NCBI RefSeq assembly: GCF_000378345.1
Contig: NZ_KB899545.1
Span: 248,001 to 312,000 of the forward strand
Direction: 5' to 3'
Source of the DNA: Hirschia maritima DSM 19733
GTDB taxonomy: Bacteria; Pseudomonadota; Alphaproteobacteria; Caulobacterales; Hyphomonadaceae
Length of the DNA: 64,000 nt
This document shows positions 28,304 through 38,568 of the stretch, piece by piece (the stretch's first letter is position 1; every line of letters starts with the position of its first letter). The translations under genes and the position numbers were made by a program. The notes below the pieces were generated by a model that worked only from the letters and a program-made list of their open reading frames with translations, searched no databases and was not told where the DNA came from.

Positions 28304-28884
28304 GCCGCCTTTTATGGAGGACGCCTCTGCTTGGGAAATTGATCTTCAATGCTTGGAGGTTAGATGCGAGCAGAAAACTAAATTGGACAAAGGATTGGAT
28401 ATCTAAAACTGATACCATTCTAGAAATAGGTTCTGGGCCGGGCAGTGTATTGTCAGTTTTTAGAGATGCTGGATATTCAATCGAGGGTATCGATGTTTCA
28501 GATTCGAGTTTTGCACAAGAATTAGCGCCTAGATTATATGATGGTGAAAAAATGCCTTTTGAAGATAGGCAGTTTAATGTGAGTTTGTTGCTGACAATGC
28601 TTCACCATACCCCCAAGCCGGATGATATATTGATTGAGGCTAAGCGTGTTTCAAAATGCCTCATCATTGTTGAGGATGTCTATAACGGTCCAATTCAGCG
28701 TGAGTTGACTAAAGTCGCAGATAGCATAACCAACCTAGAATTTATCGGACATCCGCACACCAATCGGTCAGATGAAGAATGGTGTGCGACTTTTGATCGT
28801 TTGGGATTAGTTCTAAAATACAAAACCATTTACCGCGTTGCGGGGTATTTTCTGCAAGCGGTTTATGTTGTTGATGTTATCTAG
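28300..28884 (+). CDS. SAM-dependent methyltransferase
   Basis: Class I methyltransferase of 194 residues. Start GTG 28300 overlaps the upstream stop and has CGGAG in front; GTG 28273 is an alternative. SAM motif I is [15 protein letters not shown], with acidic IEGIDVSD at the end of strand 2, [20 protein letters not shown] as the post-motif region, and a later family-type [14 protein letters not shown]. The substrate cannot be told. It converges with trmFO and the two stop codons overlap in the sequence CTAG. Confidence 0.85.
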   Translation: MSRLLWRTPLLGKLIFNAWRLDASRKLNWTKDWISKTDTILEIGSGPGSVLSVFRDAGYSIEGIDVSDSSFAQELAPRLYDGEKMPFEDRQFNVSLLLTMLHHTPKPDDILIEAKRVSKCLIIVEDVYNGPIQRELTKVADSITNLEFIGHPHTNRSDEEWCATFDRLGLVLKYKTIYRVAGYFLQAVYVVDVI

Positions 28885-30308
28885 TGCTGTTGTAGGTCTA
28901 ACCAACCATCAATATCCTTAAGTGCCCGAACTGACATTGCTCGTTTTTTGGCGCGTCCTTTTTCTTTTCCGCGATAACGTTTGCCTGTTTTTGGGTCAAC
29001 TTTTTCAAATTCAGTGATCTCAGGGAATAGTCCGAAATTGACGTTCATTGGTTGGAAAGTGGCTTTGCCTTCAAGGTGGCCGCCTGTTACGTGAGAGATA
29101 AGTGAGCCTAATGCGGTTGTTTCTGGTGGAGGCGGCACTTCATGGCCTAAGCGCTCAAAAGCTGCAAAGCGACCAGCCAGCAATCCCATTGCGGCACTTT
29201 CGACATAACCTTCAACACCCGAAACTTGGCCAGCAAATCGGATGCGTGGCTGTGATTTGAGTTGAAGCTTGTCGTTCAATACTTTGGGGCTGTTAATGAA
29301 AGTATTGCGATGAATACCGCCTAATCGCGCAAACTCGGCGTTTTCAAGACCAGGTATCATGCGCAAGACTTCTTTTTGCGCGCCATAGGTCATTTTTGTT
29401 TGAAATCCCACGATATTCCAGAGCGTGCCGAGTTTATTGTCTTGTCTTAATTGTACGATAGCATGGGCTTTGACATCCGGCTGGTGAGCGTTCGTTAAGC
29501 CTACGGGTTTGAGGGGGCCGTAGCGCAAAGTATCTGGACCGCGAGAAGCCATGACTTCAACCGGCAGACAGCCTTCAAAATATGGGGTGTCTTTTTCCCA
29601 TTCTTTGAATTGAGTTTTGGGTGCTTCATTCATTGCCTTTAGGAATGCAAGGTATTGCTCTTCACTCATAGGGCAATTGACATATGCATCTGTTTCGCCT
29701 GAGGGGCCGGGTTTATCATAGCGAGACTGGCGCCATGCTTTGCTCATGTCGATGCTGTCATAGTAAACGATAGGCGCAATGGCATCGAAGAATGACAATT
29801 CGTCTTCGCCTGTCAGTTCCTTGATCGCTTCTCCCATAGAGGGAGATGTGAGGGGCCCTGTTGCAATGATGACATTGTCCCATTCTTCAGGTGGAATACC
29901 CGGAACTTCTTCACGTTCGATAGTGATGAGCGGATGTGCTTCGAGCTTTGCCGTGACATCTTGAGAAAATGCATCGCGGTCAACAGCCAAAGCGGAACCG
30001 GCTGGTACCTGATGGTCATGTGCCGTGGAAATGATTAATCCATTTGCGCGGCGCATTTCTTCGTGAAGCAAACCAACAGCGTTATTCTCATAGTCATCAG
30101 ATCTAAATGAGTTAGAACAAACTAGTTCCGCAAATCCATCTGTTTGGTGGGCTTCTGTTTTTCTGACTGGACGCATTTCATGCAGAACAACAGGAACTCC
30201 AAGATTAGCTGCCTGCCAAGCAGCCTCACTACCAGCCATGCCTCCGCCAATAATGTGGATGGGATCAGGGCTTGATTTTTTTTGATCATCACGTTCTAGT
30301 TGTGTCAT
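28881..30308 (-). CDS. trmFO: Folate-dependent tRNA (uracil-54) methyltransferase TrmFO
   Basis: Uses FAD and methylenetetrahydrofolate to make m5U54 in tRNA. ATG 30308 is chosen; the longer frame would add 50 unlikely residues. FAD motif [20 protein letters not shown] at ~18-37; catalytic Cys64 in [10 protein letters not shown] and Cys212 in [31 protein letters not shown] near the C-terminus. 475 residues. The last ~30 residues are basic. Confidence 0.96.
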   Translation of the reverse strand: MTQLERDDQKKSSPDPIHIIGGGMAGSEAAWQAANLGVPVVLHEMRPVRKTEAHQTDGFAELVCSNSFRSDDYENNAVGLLHEEMRRANGLIISTAHDHQVPAGSALAVDRDAFSQDVTAKLEAHPLITIEREEVPGIPPEEWDNVIIATGPLTSPSMGEAIKELTGEDELSFFDAIAPIVYYDSIDMSKAWRQSRYDKPGPSGETDAYVNCPMSEEQYLAFLKAMNEAPKTQFKEWEKDTPYFEGCLPVEVMASRGPDTLRYGPLKPVGLTNAHQPDVKAHAIVQLRQDNKLGTLWNIVGFQTKMTYGAQKEVLRMIPGLENAEFARLGGIHRNTFINSPKVLNDKLQLKSQPRIRFAGQVSGVEGYVESAAMGLLAGRFAAFERLGHEVPPPPETTALGSLISHVTGGHLEGKATFQPMNVNFGLFPEITEFEKVDPKTGKRYRGKEKGRAKKRAMSVRALKDIDGWLDLQQH

Positions 30309-30344
30309 CAGTTCGATAAGTTCCGAGTTTTTTTGGGGGGCACA

Positions 30345-31553
30345 ATGGAGATTTGTGTAAGAACCACAGGTAATAGATTTGTGGTAGCTTTTTTTGCCTT
30401 GTTGATGTTTTTTATGTTTTTGGTAGAGGAGGCAAGAGCTGAAGATTATGCGTCCCATTATGTAAAGGCGATCCAGGAAAAGAATTACTCAGAAGCGATG
30501 GTCGCGGCTCGAGCGATTTGGAAGAGGTGGGACAAATCCCATTCTTCCTCAGAAATTCAAGCTTTAGAATTCTTGAATACTGCGTTGAATGCGTCCGATT
30601 TTGAATTCATGAATTTAATAATTTCAGATTTGTTTCAAAGTCGCGCTGACGGGGGGCTTGTTTTTCAAAATGAAAGCTTGCTTACTCTGTTGGATGAGTA
30701 TGTTGCATTTAAAGTTTCTGACAAGCAAAAAATACCCAAAGAGGTAATAAATAAATTAGTCGCCCATGTTAAAAGTTCTAATTCTCAATATCCTATGATT
30801 GAGTTGAAAGTAGCTGATCTTCTCGCATTGCAAGCAACTAAACAAGGGCAAGCCCAAATCGCCCATGACTCGTATCAATCTATCGCCCTAATTTGGGAGA
30901 AGCAGGGGGACGAATTTATAGACCGTTGGTACTCCGCAAAAATTGTGGCCAATTATATTCATTTTGCGAATTATCAGAATAAAAACGCATTTTATGACAT
31001 TGCTCAGGCTGAAGAAAAATATCTAAAATATAGTGAATCAAATCTAAAGCCACACCGGACAAATGATCCACATATTTTTGATGATGGTCATGATCGACAA
31101 ATTAAACTGAGGGCTCAAGGTGATGTGTTAATGATGACTATGGAGGCTTATTGGAAATCTTCTGGTGAGCGGGTCCCGCGTTACAGATCCACCAATAGCA
31201 GTCATGAGCATCTTCCTGATGATGCGAATGTTGATCTGGAATCAGACAAAAGCACACTTCCTTTTTGCAAAGGAAAGTTGCTTCAAAAACCAAAAATGAG
31301 ATACCCAAAGGCAGCACGAAAAGGTTTTAAAGTTTTTGTTGGGTCATCAATGTTTCGAGTTGAGTTGGACGAAAAAGGAAAGCTAATCGACACAGAATTG
31401 TTGGCAGTATTTCCATCTCAATTGACGTTTGACGATAAGGCATTGGCTAATATGAAAAAGTGGTATTGGAAGCCAGAAAAAGGTCAAGATTTGTCTAAAT
31501 GTACAATGGCTACAACAGACATGATTTTACCATTTCAATTCGTGTTGAATTGA
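30345..31553 (+). CDS. Exported helical-repeat protein with a C-terminal TonB-like domain
   Basis: 402 residues from ATG 30345, which follows GGGGGG. An N-terminal hydrophobic segment ([20 protein letters not shown]) is probably a signal peptide. The middle ~270 residues are helical and repeat-like ([20 protein letters not shown]) without a clear family. The last ~90 residues match the TonB C-terminal pattern ([53 protein letters not shown]), with cysteines at its borders. It is divergent from trmFO, leaving only 36 bases for both promoters. Function unknown; compare the small TonB-domain protein at 24.4 kb. Confidence 0.72.
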   Translation: MEICVRTTGNRFVVAFFALLMFFMFLVEEARAEDYASHYVKAIQEKNYSEAMVAARAIWKRWDKSHSSSEIQALEFLNTALNASDFEFMNLIISDLFQSRADGGLVFQNESLLTLLDEYVAFKVSDKQKIPKEVINKLVAHVKSSNSQYPMIELKVADLLALQATKQGQAQIAHDSYQSIALIWEKQGDEFIDRWYSAKIVANYIHFANYQNKNAFYDIAQAEEKYLKYSESNLKPHRTNDPHIFDDGHDRQIKLRAQGDVLMMTMEAYWKSSGERVPRYRSTNSSHEHLPDDANVDLESDKSTLPFCKGKLLQKPKMRYPKAARKGFKVFVGSSMFRVELDEKGKLIDTELLAVFPSQLTFDDKALANMKKWYWKPEKGQDLSKCTMATTDMILPFQFVLN

Positions 31554-31629
31554 TAAAGAGGAAATTTGAGATTGACGTTTTTGTACATCCAGTGAAATTC
31601 TAGACCCATTAGAATCTTAGGGGTGTTCG

Positions 31630-32622
31630 ATGAGCGATGAAGTAGAGGCGGGTGGTCTCTGGGGGCTAGCTAGATCTTTTCGAGCAGGAAAGAAGTCGAA
31701 ACCAGCGTTTGAGCATTGTCAAAATTGCGGAACAGAATTGACCGGTCCGTATTGTCACGCATGTGGTCAACTAGCGGACGATTTTCACAGGCCAATTTGG
31801 AGCTTAGTAAGAGAAGGGTTCACTGATTTATTATCCTTGGACGGTCGACTATGGAAAACGCTACCTCAATTATTGTTTAGGCCCGGGCACGTCACGCGCC
31901 AATACATAGATGGCAAACGAGCATCACAAGTACCTCCATTCAGATTGTACCTGATCGCTAGTTTGATTTTCTTTTCCACCTTTTTCTTATTTGGACCTTC
32001 TGGAGACGATGTAGAAACATTGTTTGGGGCAACGCCGAGTGCACAGGAAGCATGTGAAAAAGGGCGTGAAGCCGCGCAAAATGATCCTGATGCATTAGCA
32101 AAAATCGAAGAGATGTGTCAGCAAGCCAAAGAGAATGCGCTCGAAGAACGAACGATCGGACAAATCAATCTTGGTGAAGGGCGCGAAGAGCTTTCGAAGC
32201 GTATTCAAGAAAACGGTGATATGCTTCTCAAGGAACCACAACGTTTTTGGCTATTGGTACAGAGTTGGGCACCGCGTATCGCCTTTTTATTACTACCGTT
32301 TTTAGTAATTGGACTTGCCGTTCTATTTCCATTTAAACGCAACGTTTATGTTTATGATCATGTTGTGCTTTCATTGCATTATCTTACAATGTTGTTTTTG
32401 CTATGGACGACGACATTTATTCTGCCATCTTCTGTTGCAGGTTGGTATGTTTGGGTTTTGATGCTTTACCCATTTTTCTACATGTACAAATCATTACGTG
32501 TCGTGTTTGACGGTGGAAGAGTGTTGTCATTTTTACGATCATTGATTTTGTGGGGTGGGAGTTTTCTTGTTGTCTTATTCCTTGCGATGATCACAGTCGC
32601 GACAGTTACAATAGCTGCATAA
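31630..32622 (+). CDS. DUF3667 family zinc-ribbon membrane protein
   Basis: 330 residues. The N-terminal zinc ribbon HCQNCGTELTGPYCHACGQ (four Cys) followed by LVREGFTDLLSLDGRLWKTL and LLFRPGHVTRQYIDGKRASQ is the DUF3667 pattern. A membrane helix follows (LYLIASLIFFSTFFLFG), then a charged periplasmic or cytosolic loop of ~75 residues and four more helices. Function is unknown in the family. It stands upstream of another membrane protein gene after 60 bases. Confidence 0.82.
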   Translation: MSDEVEAGGLWGLARSFRAGKKSKPAFEHCQNCGTELTGPYCHACGQLADDFHRPIWSLVREGFTDLLSLDGRLWKTLPQLLFRPGHVTRQYIDGKRASQVPPFRLYLIASLIFFSTFFLFGPSGDDVETLFGATPSAQEACEKGREAAQNDPDALAKIEEMCQQAKENALEERTIGQINLGEGREELSKRIQENGDMLLKEPQRFWLLVQSWAPRIAFLLLPFLVIGLAVLFPFKRNVYVYDHVVLSLHYLTMLFLLWTTTFILPSSVAGWYVWVLMLYPFFYMYKSLRVVFDGGRVLSFLRSLILWGGSFLVVLFLAMITVATVTIAA

Positions 32623-32681
32623 GTTGTCGCCACGAGATGGATATGGTTAGACAATAGTTCAATCGTTTATGAGGTTTTAAA

Positions 32682-33599
32682 ATGGCTGATATTCCTGCGG
32701 GCAAAGTACCCATCATGGAGAGTGTAAAAGTTGCTTTCTCCTATTTGGGAGAGCATTGGCAGAAATGGCTTCCCGCATGCGCGATACTCGCATTGGCATC
32801 AGGTTGGTATCAGATGCAGACCGTTCGTACTGCTGTTGATGCAGCCAATGGGGTGAACTCAGGACTCATTGCATTTGGGGTGTTTTGTATTTTTCTTTTG
32901 ACCAGTATTATTGTCAGTGTTGGAATTTATAGACACGTGATCAGGGGTGAGTTTACGCCGCCAATTGGTATCGGGTTTGGAATTGATGAGATCCGAGTAC
33001 TAGGTGTGACGCTTTCATTATTGTTAGTGTTTTTCATTGGCTTTGGTTTCTTATTCATTCTGTTTGTTCTTGCTGCTTCGATACTTGTCGCCAGCAGCGG
33101 TCTTGACCCAGAATTAGCTCAAACAAATCCTGAATTGTTTTTACAGCAATTCTCTGAAGCATTGGGGACTGGCAATGGTCCGTTTCTAATTGTTCTTGGA
33201 TTAATCCTTGTAGCTGCGATGATGTTTGTTGGTGTTCGTTTGGCATTCGTGACGGCTGCGACGGTGTCTGAAGAACGAATGATGGTTTTCCAGACTTGGA
33301 GTTTTGCAAAAGGAAACTTTTGGAGAATTATTGGCGCTATATTACTGACCGTTCTACCATTGGCGATTATTGGTGGAATAATCATAGCTGTTTCAGATAT
33401 TGTAATACTCGGCAGTGCGGAAAGTGATGCTCGTGTAAATGCTTCACTTCAACAGCTATTCATAGTTTCGACTATTGAGGGGTTCGTAAATGCAATCATC
33501 TCGATCGCTAGCATCGCTTTGATGGCTTATTTATACAAAGGCTTGCGTCCATCCGATGAAGAATTGGAAAAAATGCGCGAAAAAGCTAATGAATCTTAG
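32682..33599 (+). CDS. Polytopic membrane protein of unknown function
   Basis: 305 residues with about six hydrophobic segments (~30-46, 60-82, 105-140, 168-195, 220-245, 262-290). The N-terminal SVKVAFSYLGEHWQKWLPAC and FARKGNFWRIIGAI-like SFAKGNFWRIIGAILLT recall bacterial membrane proteins with internal duplication, but I cannot name a family with confidence. The hydrophilic C-terminus is charged (SDEELEKMREKANE). Its terminator lies inside the 3' end of uvrA. Confidence 0.7.
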   Translation: MADIPAGKVPIMESVKVAFSYLGEHWQKWLPACAILALASGWYQMQTVRTAVDAANGVNSGLIAFGVFCIFLLTSIIVSVGIYRHVIRGEFTPPIGIGFGIDEIRVLGVTLSLLLVFFIGFGFLFILFVLAASILVASSGLDPELAQTNPELFLQQFSEALGTGNGPFLIVLGLILVAAMMFVGVRLAFVTAATVSEERMMVFQTWSFAKGNFWRIIGAILLTVLPLAIIGGIIIAVSDIVILGSAESDARVNASLQQLFIVSTIEGFVNAIISIASIALMAYLYKGLRPSDEELEKMREKANES

Positions 33600-33626
33600 T
33601 CACTTTATCTGATCAATTTATCCGGT

Positions 33627-33660
33627 AGCCCCAGCTTATTTGGCTGGGGCTTTCTTTTTG
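33627..33660 (+). terminator. Terminator hairpin overlapping the uvrA stop codon
   Basis: AGCCCCAGC (33627-33635) pairs with GCTGGGGCT (33643-33651), then TTCTTTTT. The uvrA stop (complement of 33636-33638) is in the loop and the right arm and T-run encode the last uvrA codons. It works for the plus strand; the minus strand has no T-run after it. Confidence 0.88.
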
Positions 33661-36600
33661 CGCGTCGTCTTTTTTGTCGCTTTTGATTTGGCAGTTTTTG
33701 CTGCTAATTGAGCTTTAGTCTTAGCGGGAGCGCGCGGTTTACGTATCGGCTTGTCCGCGGCTTCATGATCTTTCACCTCTGATTTTGAGATTTCCGCTCG
33801 AGCTAGAGTTTTCAACTTTTCTTTTTGACGCGCACTGCGTTCAGCTTGTCTTTCTAGGGTTTCTTTCAAGAAATGCCCGGTATGAGACGCTTCAATTTTA
33901 ATGATGTCTTCTGGCGTGCCTTCGGCAACAATTTGCCCGCCGCCATCACCTCCATTGGGGCCTAGGTCTATAACCCAGTCGGCTGTTTTGATGACATCAA
34001 GATTATGTTCAATGACGACAACCGTATTGCCATTATCGACTAGTTCTTGAAGTACCTCTAGCAGTTTTTTTACATCGTCAAAGTGTAATCCCGTTGTTGG
34101 TTCATCAAGGATATACATAGTTCGGCCTGTCGCACGGCGAGAGAGTTCCTTTGCGAGCTTAACACGCTGTGCTTCACCACCTGATAACGTGTTTGCTTGC
34201 TGGCCAACTTTTACATAACCAAGTCCGACCCGATAAAGTGTTTCCATCTTGTTTCGAATACTTGGCACAGCTGCAAAGAAGTCTTTGGCCTCTTCGACGG
34301 TCATGTCCAAAACGTCAGCTATGGACTTGCCTTTGTAGAGAATTTCCAGTGTTTCGCGATTATAGCGCTTTCCGTCACATTCTTCACACGTCACATAAAC
34401 ATCAGGAAGGAAGTGCATCTCAATTTTAATGACCCCATCACCCTGACATGCTTCACAGCGTCCACCTTTTACATTGAACGAGAAACGGCCTGCTTTGTAT
34501 CCGCGTGCTTTTGCTTCAGGTAAGCCTGTAAACCAATCGCGGATCGGCCCGAATGCACCTGTATAAGTGGCGGGATTGGAGCGAGGTGTGCGTCCAATTG
34601 GTGATTGGTCGATGTCTATAATTTTGTCGAGATGTTCAATACCCTCGAGTTTATCAAAAGGAGCGGGAGCAGCTGACGTATTTTGTAGTTTCCGTGCGAG
34701 AGCTTTGTATAATGTTTCGATTATCAAAGTGGATTTTCCTCCACCAGATACTCCCGACACACATGTGAAAGTCCCTAGCGGAATATCAACATCCACCTTT
34801 TTTAGATTATTTCCTGTTGCACCTTTTAGAGAAACTTTCTTGGTTCTTGTTCCCCAGCGGCGACGATCTGGAATGGCGATTTCTTCTTCACCGTTGAGGT
34901 ATTTACCAGTCAAACTGTTTTCATTGGCCTGAATATCTTCAGGCGTTCCTGAAGCAACCACTTCACCGCCATGCACACCTGCGCGTGGTCCCATGTCGAC
35001 GACAAAGTCAGCGGTCAGAATAGCATCTTCATCATGCTCCACAACAAGCACAGAATTTCCCAAATCTCGAAGGTGGCGGAGTGTATCTAGTAGGCGTTCA
35101 TTATCACGCTGATGAAGGCCGATTGATGGTTCATCAAGTACATAGAGAACTCCAGTAAGACCCGAACCTATTTGGCTAGCGAGACGTATGCGTTGGCTCT
35201 CTCCACCTGAAAGAGTTCCGGATGAACGTGATAGACCTAAATAATCAAGTCCGACATCATTTAGGAATTTTAAGCGATCACGAATTTCTTTTAAAATGCG
35301 AGAAGCAATCTCTATCTGTTGCTGACTAAGTTTGCTTTCCACCTCATCAAACCAAACTTTAGCATCTTTGATAGATAGTTGTGTAATGTGACCGATGTGT
35401 TCATCGCCGATCTTAACACAAAGTGCTTCAGGTTTCAGGCGATACCCATCACATGCGCGACAAGGAGCAGACCCTTGATACTTTGCGATATCTTCACGAA
35501 CCCAAGTTGAATCTGTTTCGCGCCATCGGCGTTCTAGGTTTGGAATGACGCCTTCAAAAGTTTTGGTCACTTCATAACGGCGTGTTCCGTCATCATAGAC
35601 AAAGTCAACTTCGTCGGTGCCAGTTCCATATAGAATGACATCTTGGATCTTTTTTGAGAGTTTTTTCCATGGGGCATCGAGTTTGAATTTATATTTTTGG
35701 GCGATCGCGCTCAGCGTCTGAGTTTGATAAGGGGACGAAGATTTTGCCCAAGGCGCAATTGCACCTTCATCCAATGTTTTTTCATGATCTGGAACAATTA
35801 GATCCGGTGACATTTTTAATTGTTCACCAAGACCATCACAAGACGGACAAGCTCCAAAAGGGTTGTTGAATGAGAATAGTCTTGGTTCGACTTCAGGAAG
35901 AGTGAAGCCAGATTCTGGGCATGAAAATTTAGACGAATAAATAATGCGGCGAGGTGTGTCTTCGCCTTCTTCGGCTTTGGCAAACTCAGCGACTGCAAGG
36001 CCTTCAGCTAATTCTAACGCTGTTTCAAAGCTTTCTGCTAAACGTTGTTTCATGTTTTCGCGAACAACAATGCGGTCAACAACAACATCGATATCGTGTT
36101 TGAACTTTTTATCGAGTGTTGGTGGTTCTTCTAGATCATAAAATTCACCGTCAACTTTAACCCGTGCAAAACCGCGTTTTAGAAGGTCGGCGAACTCTTT
36201 TCTGTATTCTCCTTTCCGACCACGTACGATGGGGGCCAAAAGGTAAAGCCGTGTGCCTTCTTCTAAAGCTAGTGTTCTGTCCACCATTTGGGTAACGGTT
36301 TGGCTTTGAATAGGAAGGCCAGTGGCAGGAGAGTAGGGAATACCAACGCGGGCCCATAATAGACGCATATAGTCGTATATTTCTGTTACCGTCGCTACGG
36401 TGGAGCGAGGATTCCTTGATGTTGTTTTTTGCTCAATGGAAATTGCGGGTGATAGGCCCTCGATTGATTCAACGTCGGGCTTCTGCATGAGTTCAAGGAA
36501 TTGACGTGCATAGGCAGATAAGCTCTCGACATAGCGACGTTGGCCTTCAGCATATATGGTATCAAAGGCCAGAGAAGATTTTCCCGAACCCGATAGACCA

Positions 36601-36701
36601 GTCATTACAACCAATTCGTTGCGAGGAATGTCGATGTCTACATTTTTGAGATTGTGTTCTTTAGCACCGCGTACGCGGATGGACTTCAATTCAGTAGACA
36701 T
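33636..36701 (-). CDS. uvrA: Excinuclease ABC subunit A
   Basis: Damage-recognition ATPase of nucleotide-excision repair. 1021 residues. Two ABC modules: Walker [10 protein letters not shown] at 35-43 and GVSGGGKST near 650, signatures [12 protein letters not shown] (~500) and [12 protein letters not shown] (~840). The second zinc module is intact (CEAC, CEEC); the first has CPES where E. coli has CxxC, with ACPSC intact, a variant I recall from other alphaproteobacteria. The last ~60 residues are a Lys/Ala/Pro-rich tail that may bind DNA. Divergent from ssb across 321 bases holding an SOS box. Confidence 0.97.
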   Translation of the reverse strand: MSTELKSIRVRGAKEHNLKNVDIDIPRNELVVMTGLSGSGKSSLAFDTIYAEGQRRYVESLSAYARQFLELMQKPDVESIEGLSPAISIEQKTTSRNPRSTVATVTEIYDYMRLLWARVGIPYSPATGLPIQSQTVTQMVDRTLALEEGTRLYLLAPIVRGRKGEYRKEFADLLKRGFARVKVDGEFYDLEEPPTLDKKFKHDIDVVVDRIVVRENMKQRLAESFETALELAEGLAVAEFAKAEEGEDTPRRIIYSSKFSCPESGFTLPEVEPRLFSFNNPFGACPSCDGLGEQLKMSPDLIVPDHEKTLDEGAIAPWAKSSSPYQTQTLSAIAQKYKFKLDAPWKKLSKKIQDVILYGTGTDEVDFVYDDGTRRYEVTKTFEGVIPNLERRWRETDSTWVREDIAKYQGSAPCRACDGYRLKPEALCVKIGDEHIGHITQLSIKDAKVWFDEVESKLSQQQIEIASRILKEIRDRLKFLNDVGLDYLGLSRSSGTLSGGESQRIRLASQIGSGLTGVLYVLDEPSIGLHQRDNERLLDTLRHLRDLGNSVLVVEHDEDAILTADFVVDMGPRAGVHGGEVVASGTPEDIQANENSLTGKYLNGEEEIAIPDRRRWGTRTKKVSLKGATGNNLKKVDVDIPLGTFTCVSGVSGGGKSTLIIETLYKALARKLQNTSAAPAPFDKLEGIEHLDKIIDIDQSPIGRTPRSNPATYTGAFGPIRDWFTGLPEAKARGYKAGRFSFNVKGGRCEACQGDGVIKIEMHFLPDVYVTCEECDGKRYNRETLEILYKGKSIADVLDMTVEEAKDFFAAVPSIRNKMETLYRVGLGYVKVGQQANTLSGGEAQRVKLAKELSRRATGRTMYILDEPTTGLHFDDVKKLLEVLQELVDNGNTVVVIEHNLDVIKTADWVIDLGPNGGDGGGQIVAEGTPEDIIKIEASHTGHFLKETLERQAERSARQKEKLKTLARAEISKSEVKDHEAADKPIRKPRAPAKTKAQLAAKTAKSKATKKTTRKKKAPAK

Positions 36702-37022
36702 AAATGGATCTCTGCTGCTGTCATTATTTGTTTGCGTCTTTGCAACTCAATCAGACATAGATGATGAGAACGAAAAGGGAAACTCTTGATTTTTAACTTT
36801 TCGGGTTGGGACAACTATTTGCGGATGAGATTGACAAGAAACTGTCAGCAGTAATTTGGGTGACTTTACAATTAGCGCGGCAATGACAAGAACAATAAGT
36901 GAACATTAATCAAAAATGTTGTTAACAAATCGTTCCAAGCCATGATAGAGTGTTGGAAGATTGTTTTTAAGACGTATACCGTCTGCCGATTGAATCACAT
37001 AACTGTTTAGAAAGTCGATTAC
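36702..37022. promoter_or_regulatory. Shared uvrA/ssb promoter region
   Basis: 321 bases between divergent uvrA and ssb, no gene. It holds the LexA-type box at 36890-36904 and a GAAC...GAAA near-match at 36768-36782. The spacing suits control of ssb, and possibly uvrA. Confidence 0.7.
36890..36904 (-). promoter_or_regulatory. Putative LexA (SOS) box
   Basis: GAAC, seven bases (AATAAGT), GAAC; read on the minus strand it is GTTC-N7-GTTC, the known alphaproteobacterial LexA direct repeat. It lies 118 bases before ssb and 188 before uvrA, both typical SOS genes. Confidence 0.8.
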
Positions 37023-37496
37023 ATGGCCGGATCAGTAAATAAAGTTATCCTCGTTGGGAATTTGGGACGTGACCCGGAAATCCGTCAATTCCCGAATGGG
37101 GGATCTGTTGCAAGTTTTACGGTTGCGACATCCGAGAGCTGGAAAGATCGCAATACTGGCGAACGTAAAGAAAAAACTGAATGGCACCGTGTGGCTGTTT
37201 TTTCAGAAGGTCTTGTGAAGATAGTCGAACGCTACATTAAAAAAGGTTCGAAAGTTTATATTGAAGGCCAATTGGAAACACGTAAGTGGACGGACAATAC
37301 AGGGCAGGAAAAATACACTACTGAGGTAGTTCTGCGTAACTTTGGCTCCACACTAACAATGCTTGATGGGCGTGATGGTCCAAGCGGCGGTCGTGGAGTT
37401 AGCGAAGACGGCGGCGGGTTTGGCGGTGAGCCACGTCAAATGGACGGCCCACGTGAAGACTTTTCCGCCGACTTGAATGACGAGATTCCATTCTAG
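37023..37496 (+). CDS. ssb: Single-stranded DNA-binding protein
   Basis: Binds ssDNA in replication and repair. 157 residues: OB fold at ~1-115 ([48 protein letters not shown]), Gly-rich linker, and the protein-interaction tail DLNDEIPF. Divergent from uvrA with a shared SOS box. Confidence 0.97.
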   Translation: MAGSVNKVILVGNLGRDPEIRQFPNGGSVASFTVATSESWKDRNTGERKEKTEWHRVAVFSEGLVKIVERYIKKGSKVYIEGQLETRKWTDNTGQEKYTTEVVLRNFGSTLTMLDGRDGPSGGRGVSEDGGGFGGEPRQMDGPREDFSADLNDEIPF

Positions 37497-37528
37497 AAAT
37501 CAGGAATACATCCAGAGGGGGAAGATTG

Positions 37529-38422
37529 ATGCAAACAACAAGTTTCTCTCTCTGGAGTTTTTGTGTGCTCGCGTTTCTTTTTACATCGTCTTGTAAAACA
37601 GATCAGTTTGAGCAAATTCACAACAAGAAACCAATTGATGTTTCCGGTCTGGTTCAAGATGCGGAAATAGAAGATGCTGCTCTATTAATTGTACGTTTGG
37701 AAGATCGGCAAGAATGGCAGGCCGGCGGTGATCGAATAGAGAAAAGATTTATACCTGCATCAACATCTAAAATTCCTCATACGCTCATTGCAATCGACGC
37801 GGGATGGGTCACTGGTCCAGAACAGGTTTTTCAGTGGGATGGTGTGAAGCGCTTTTCCAAAAACTGGAATAAAAACCAAAGCTTTGCAGCAGCTTTTCAG
37901 AATTCTACCGTGTGGATCTTTCAAAAAGTCATAGGTGAAGCCCCTCGCGATGAGTTGGTTTCCTATTTACAGGCTTTCAATTACGGCAACGCTGAAATTG
38001 GTGATGAGGCTCAACAAAGCAAATATTGGCTTGAGGGACCGCTGGCTATTTCTGCGCGGGAACAGATAGATTTTCTAATAGACCTTGTCGAAGAAGAATT
38101 ACCTGTAAAAGAGAGCGCCTACCAATTGTCCAAGAAAGTCATGTTGGAAGAAACTGGCATTCCAAAAGGGATGCTAGAGAATGAAGTTGGCAGCAGCTGG
38201 ACTTTGTTTGGTAAGACAGGATGGGGAGCTAACTTATCTGATTCAGCAGATATTGGGTGGTATGTTGGTTGGGTTGAAAAGACAAACAACGACAAGATTG
38301 AAAGATTTATTTTCGCTTTCAATATGGATATGCATAATCCGAATGCGGACCTTCGCAAGCGCAAATCAATTGTTCGTACAGCGTTAAAACGTGCTGGTGC
38401 ACTGCCAAGTGATGTAAATTAG
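37529..38422 (+). CDS. Class D (OXA-type) beta-lactamase-like protein
   Basis: Serine enzyme of 297 residues with every class D landmark: Ser78-Thr-Ser-Lys81 (PASTSKIPHTLIAID), Ser126-Thr-Val128, Tyr152-Gly-Asn154 (NYGNAEIG), Trp167 (KYWLEGPL) and Lys229-Thr-Gly-Trp (FGKTGWG). The N-terminus is a signal with Cys22 after FTSS, so it could be a lipoprotein, though the lipobox is weak. Class D enzymes hydrolyse penicillins; some relatives are sensors. The gene is plain chromosomal, between ssb and gyrA, without mobile elements. Start ATG 37529 follows GGGGGAAG. Confidence 0.88.
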   Translation: MQTTSFSLWSFCVLAFLFTSSCKTDQFEQIHNKKPIDVSGLVQDAEIEDAALLIVRLEDRQEWQAGGDRIEKRFIPASTSKIPHTLIAIDAGWVTGPEQVFQWDGVKRFSKNWNKNQSFAAAFQNSTVWIFQKVIGEAPRDELVSYLQAFNYGNAEIGDEAQQSKYWLEGPLAISAREQIDFLIDLVEEELPVKESAYQLSKKVMLEETGIPKGMLENEVGSSWTLFGKTGWGANLSDSADIGWYVGWVEKTNNDKIERFIFAFNMDMHNPNADLRKRKSIVRTALKRAGALPSDVN

Positions 38423-38568
38423 TCAAAACAGCTGTAAATACCCGCTTAAAACGAAGAATATAGGCGTTCCGCGTTTGCTGTAATGGTGCAAAACATCGTA
38501 AACTAAAAACCGAATCTATAAATATTGAGGGCAATGTTTGCGCTCGTTCGAATAGGTAGGTATTACGC

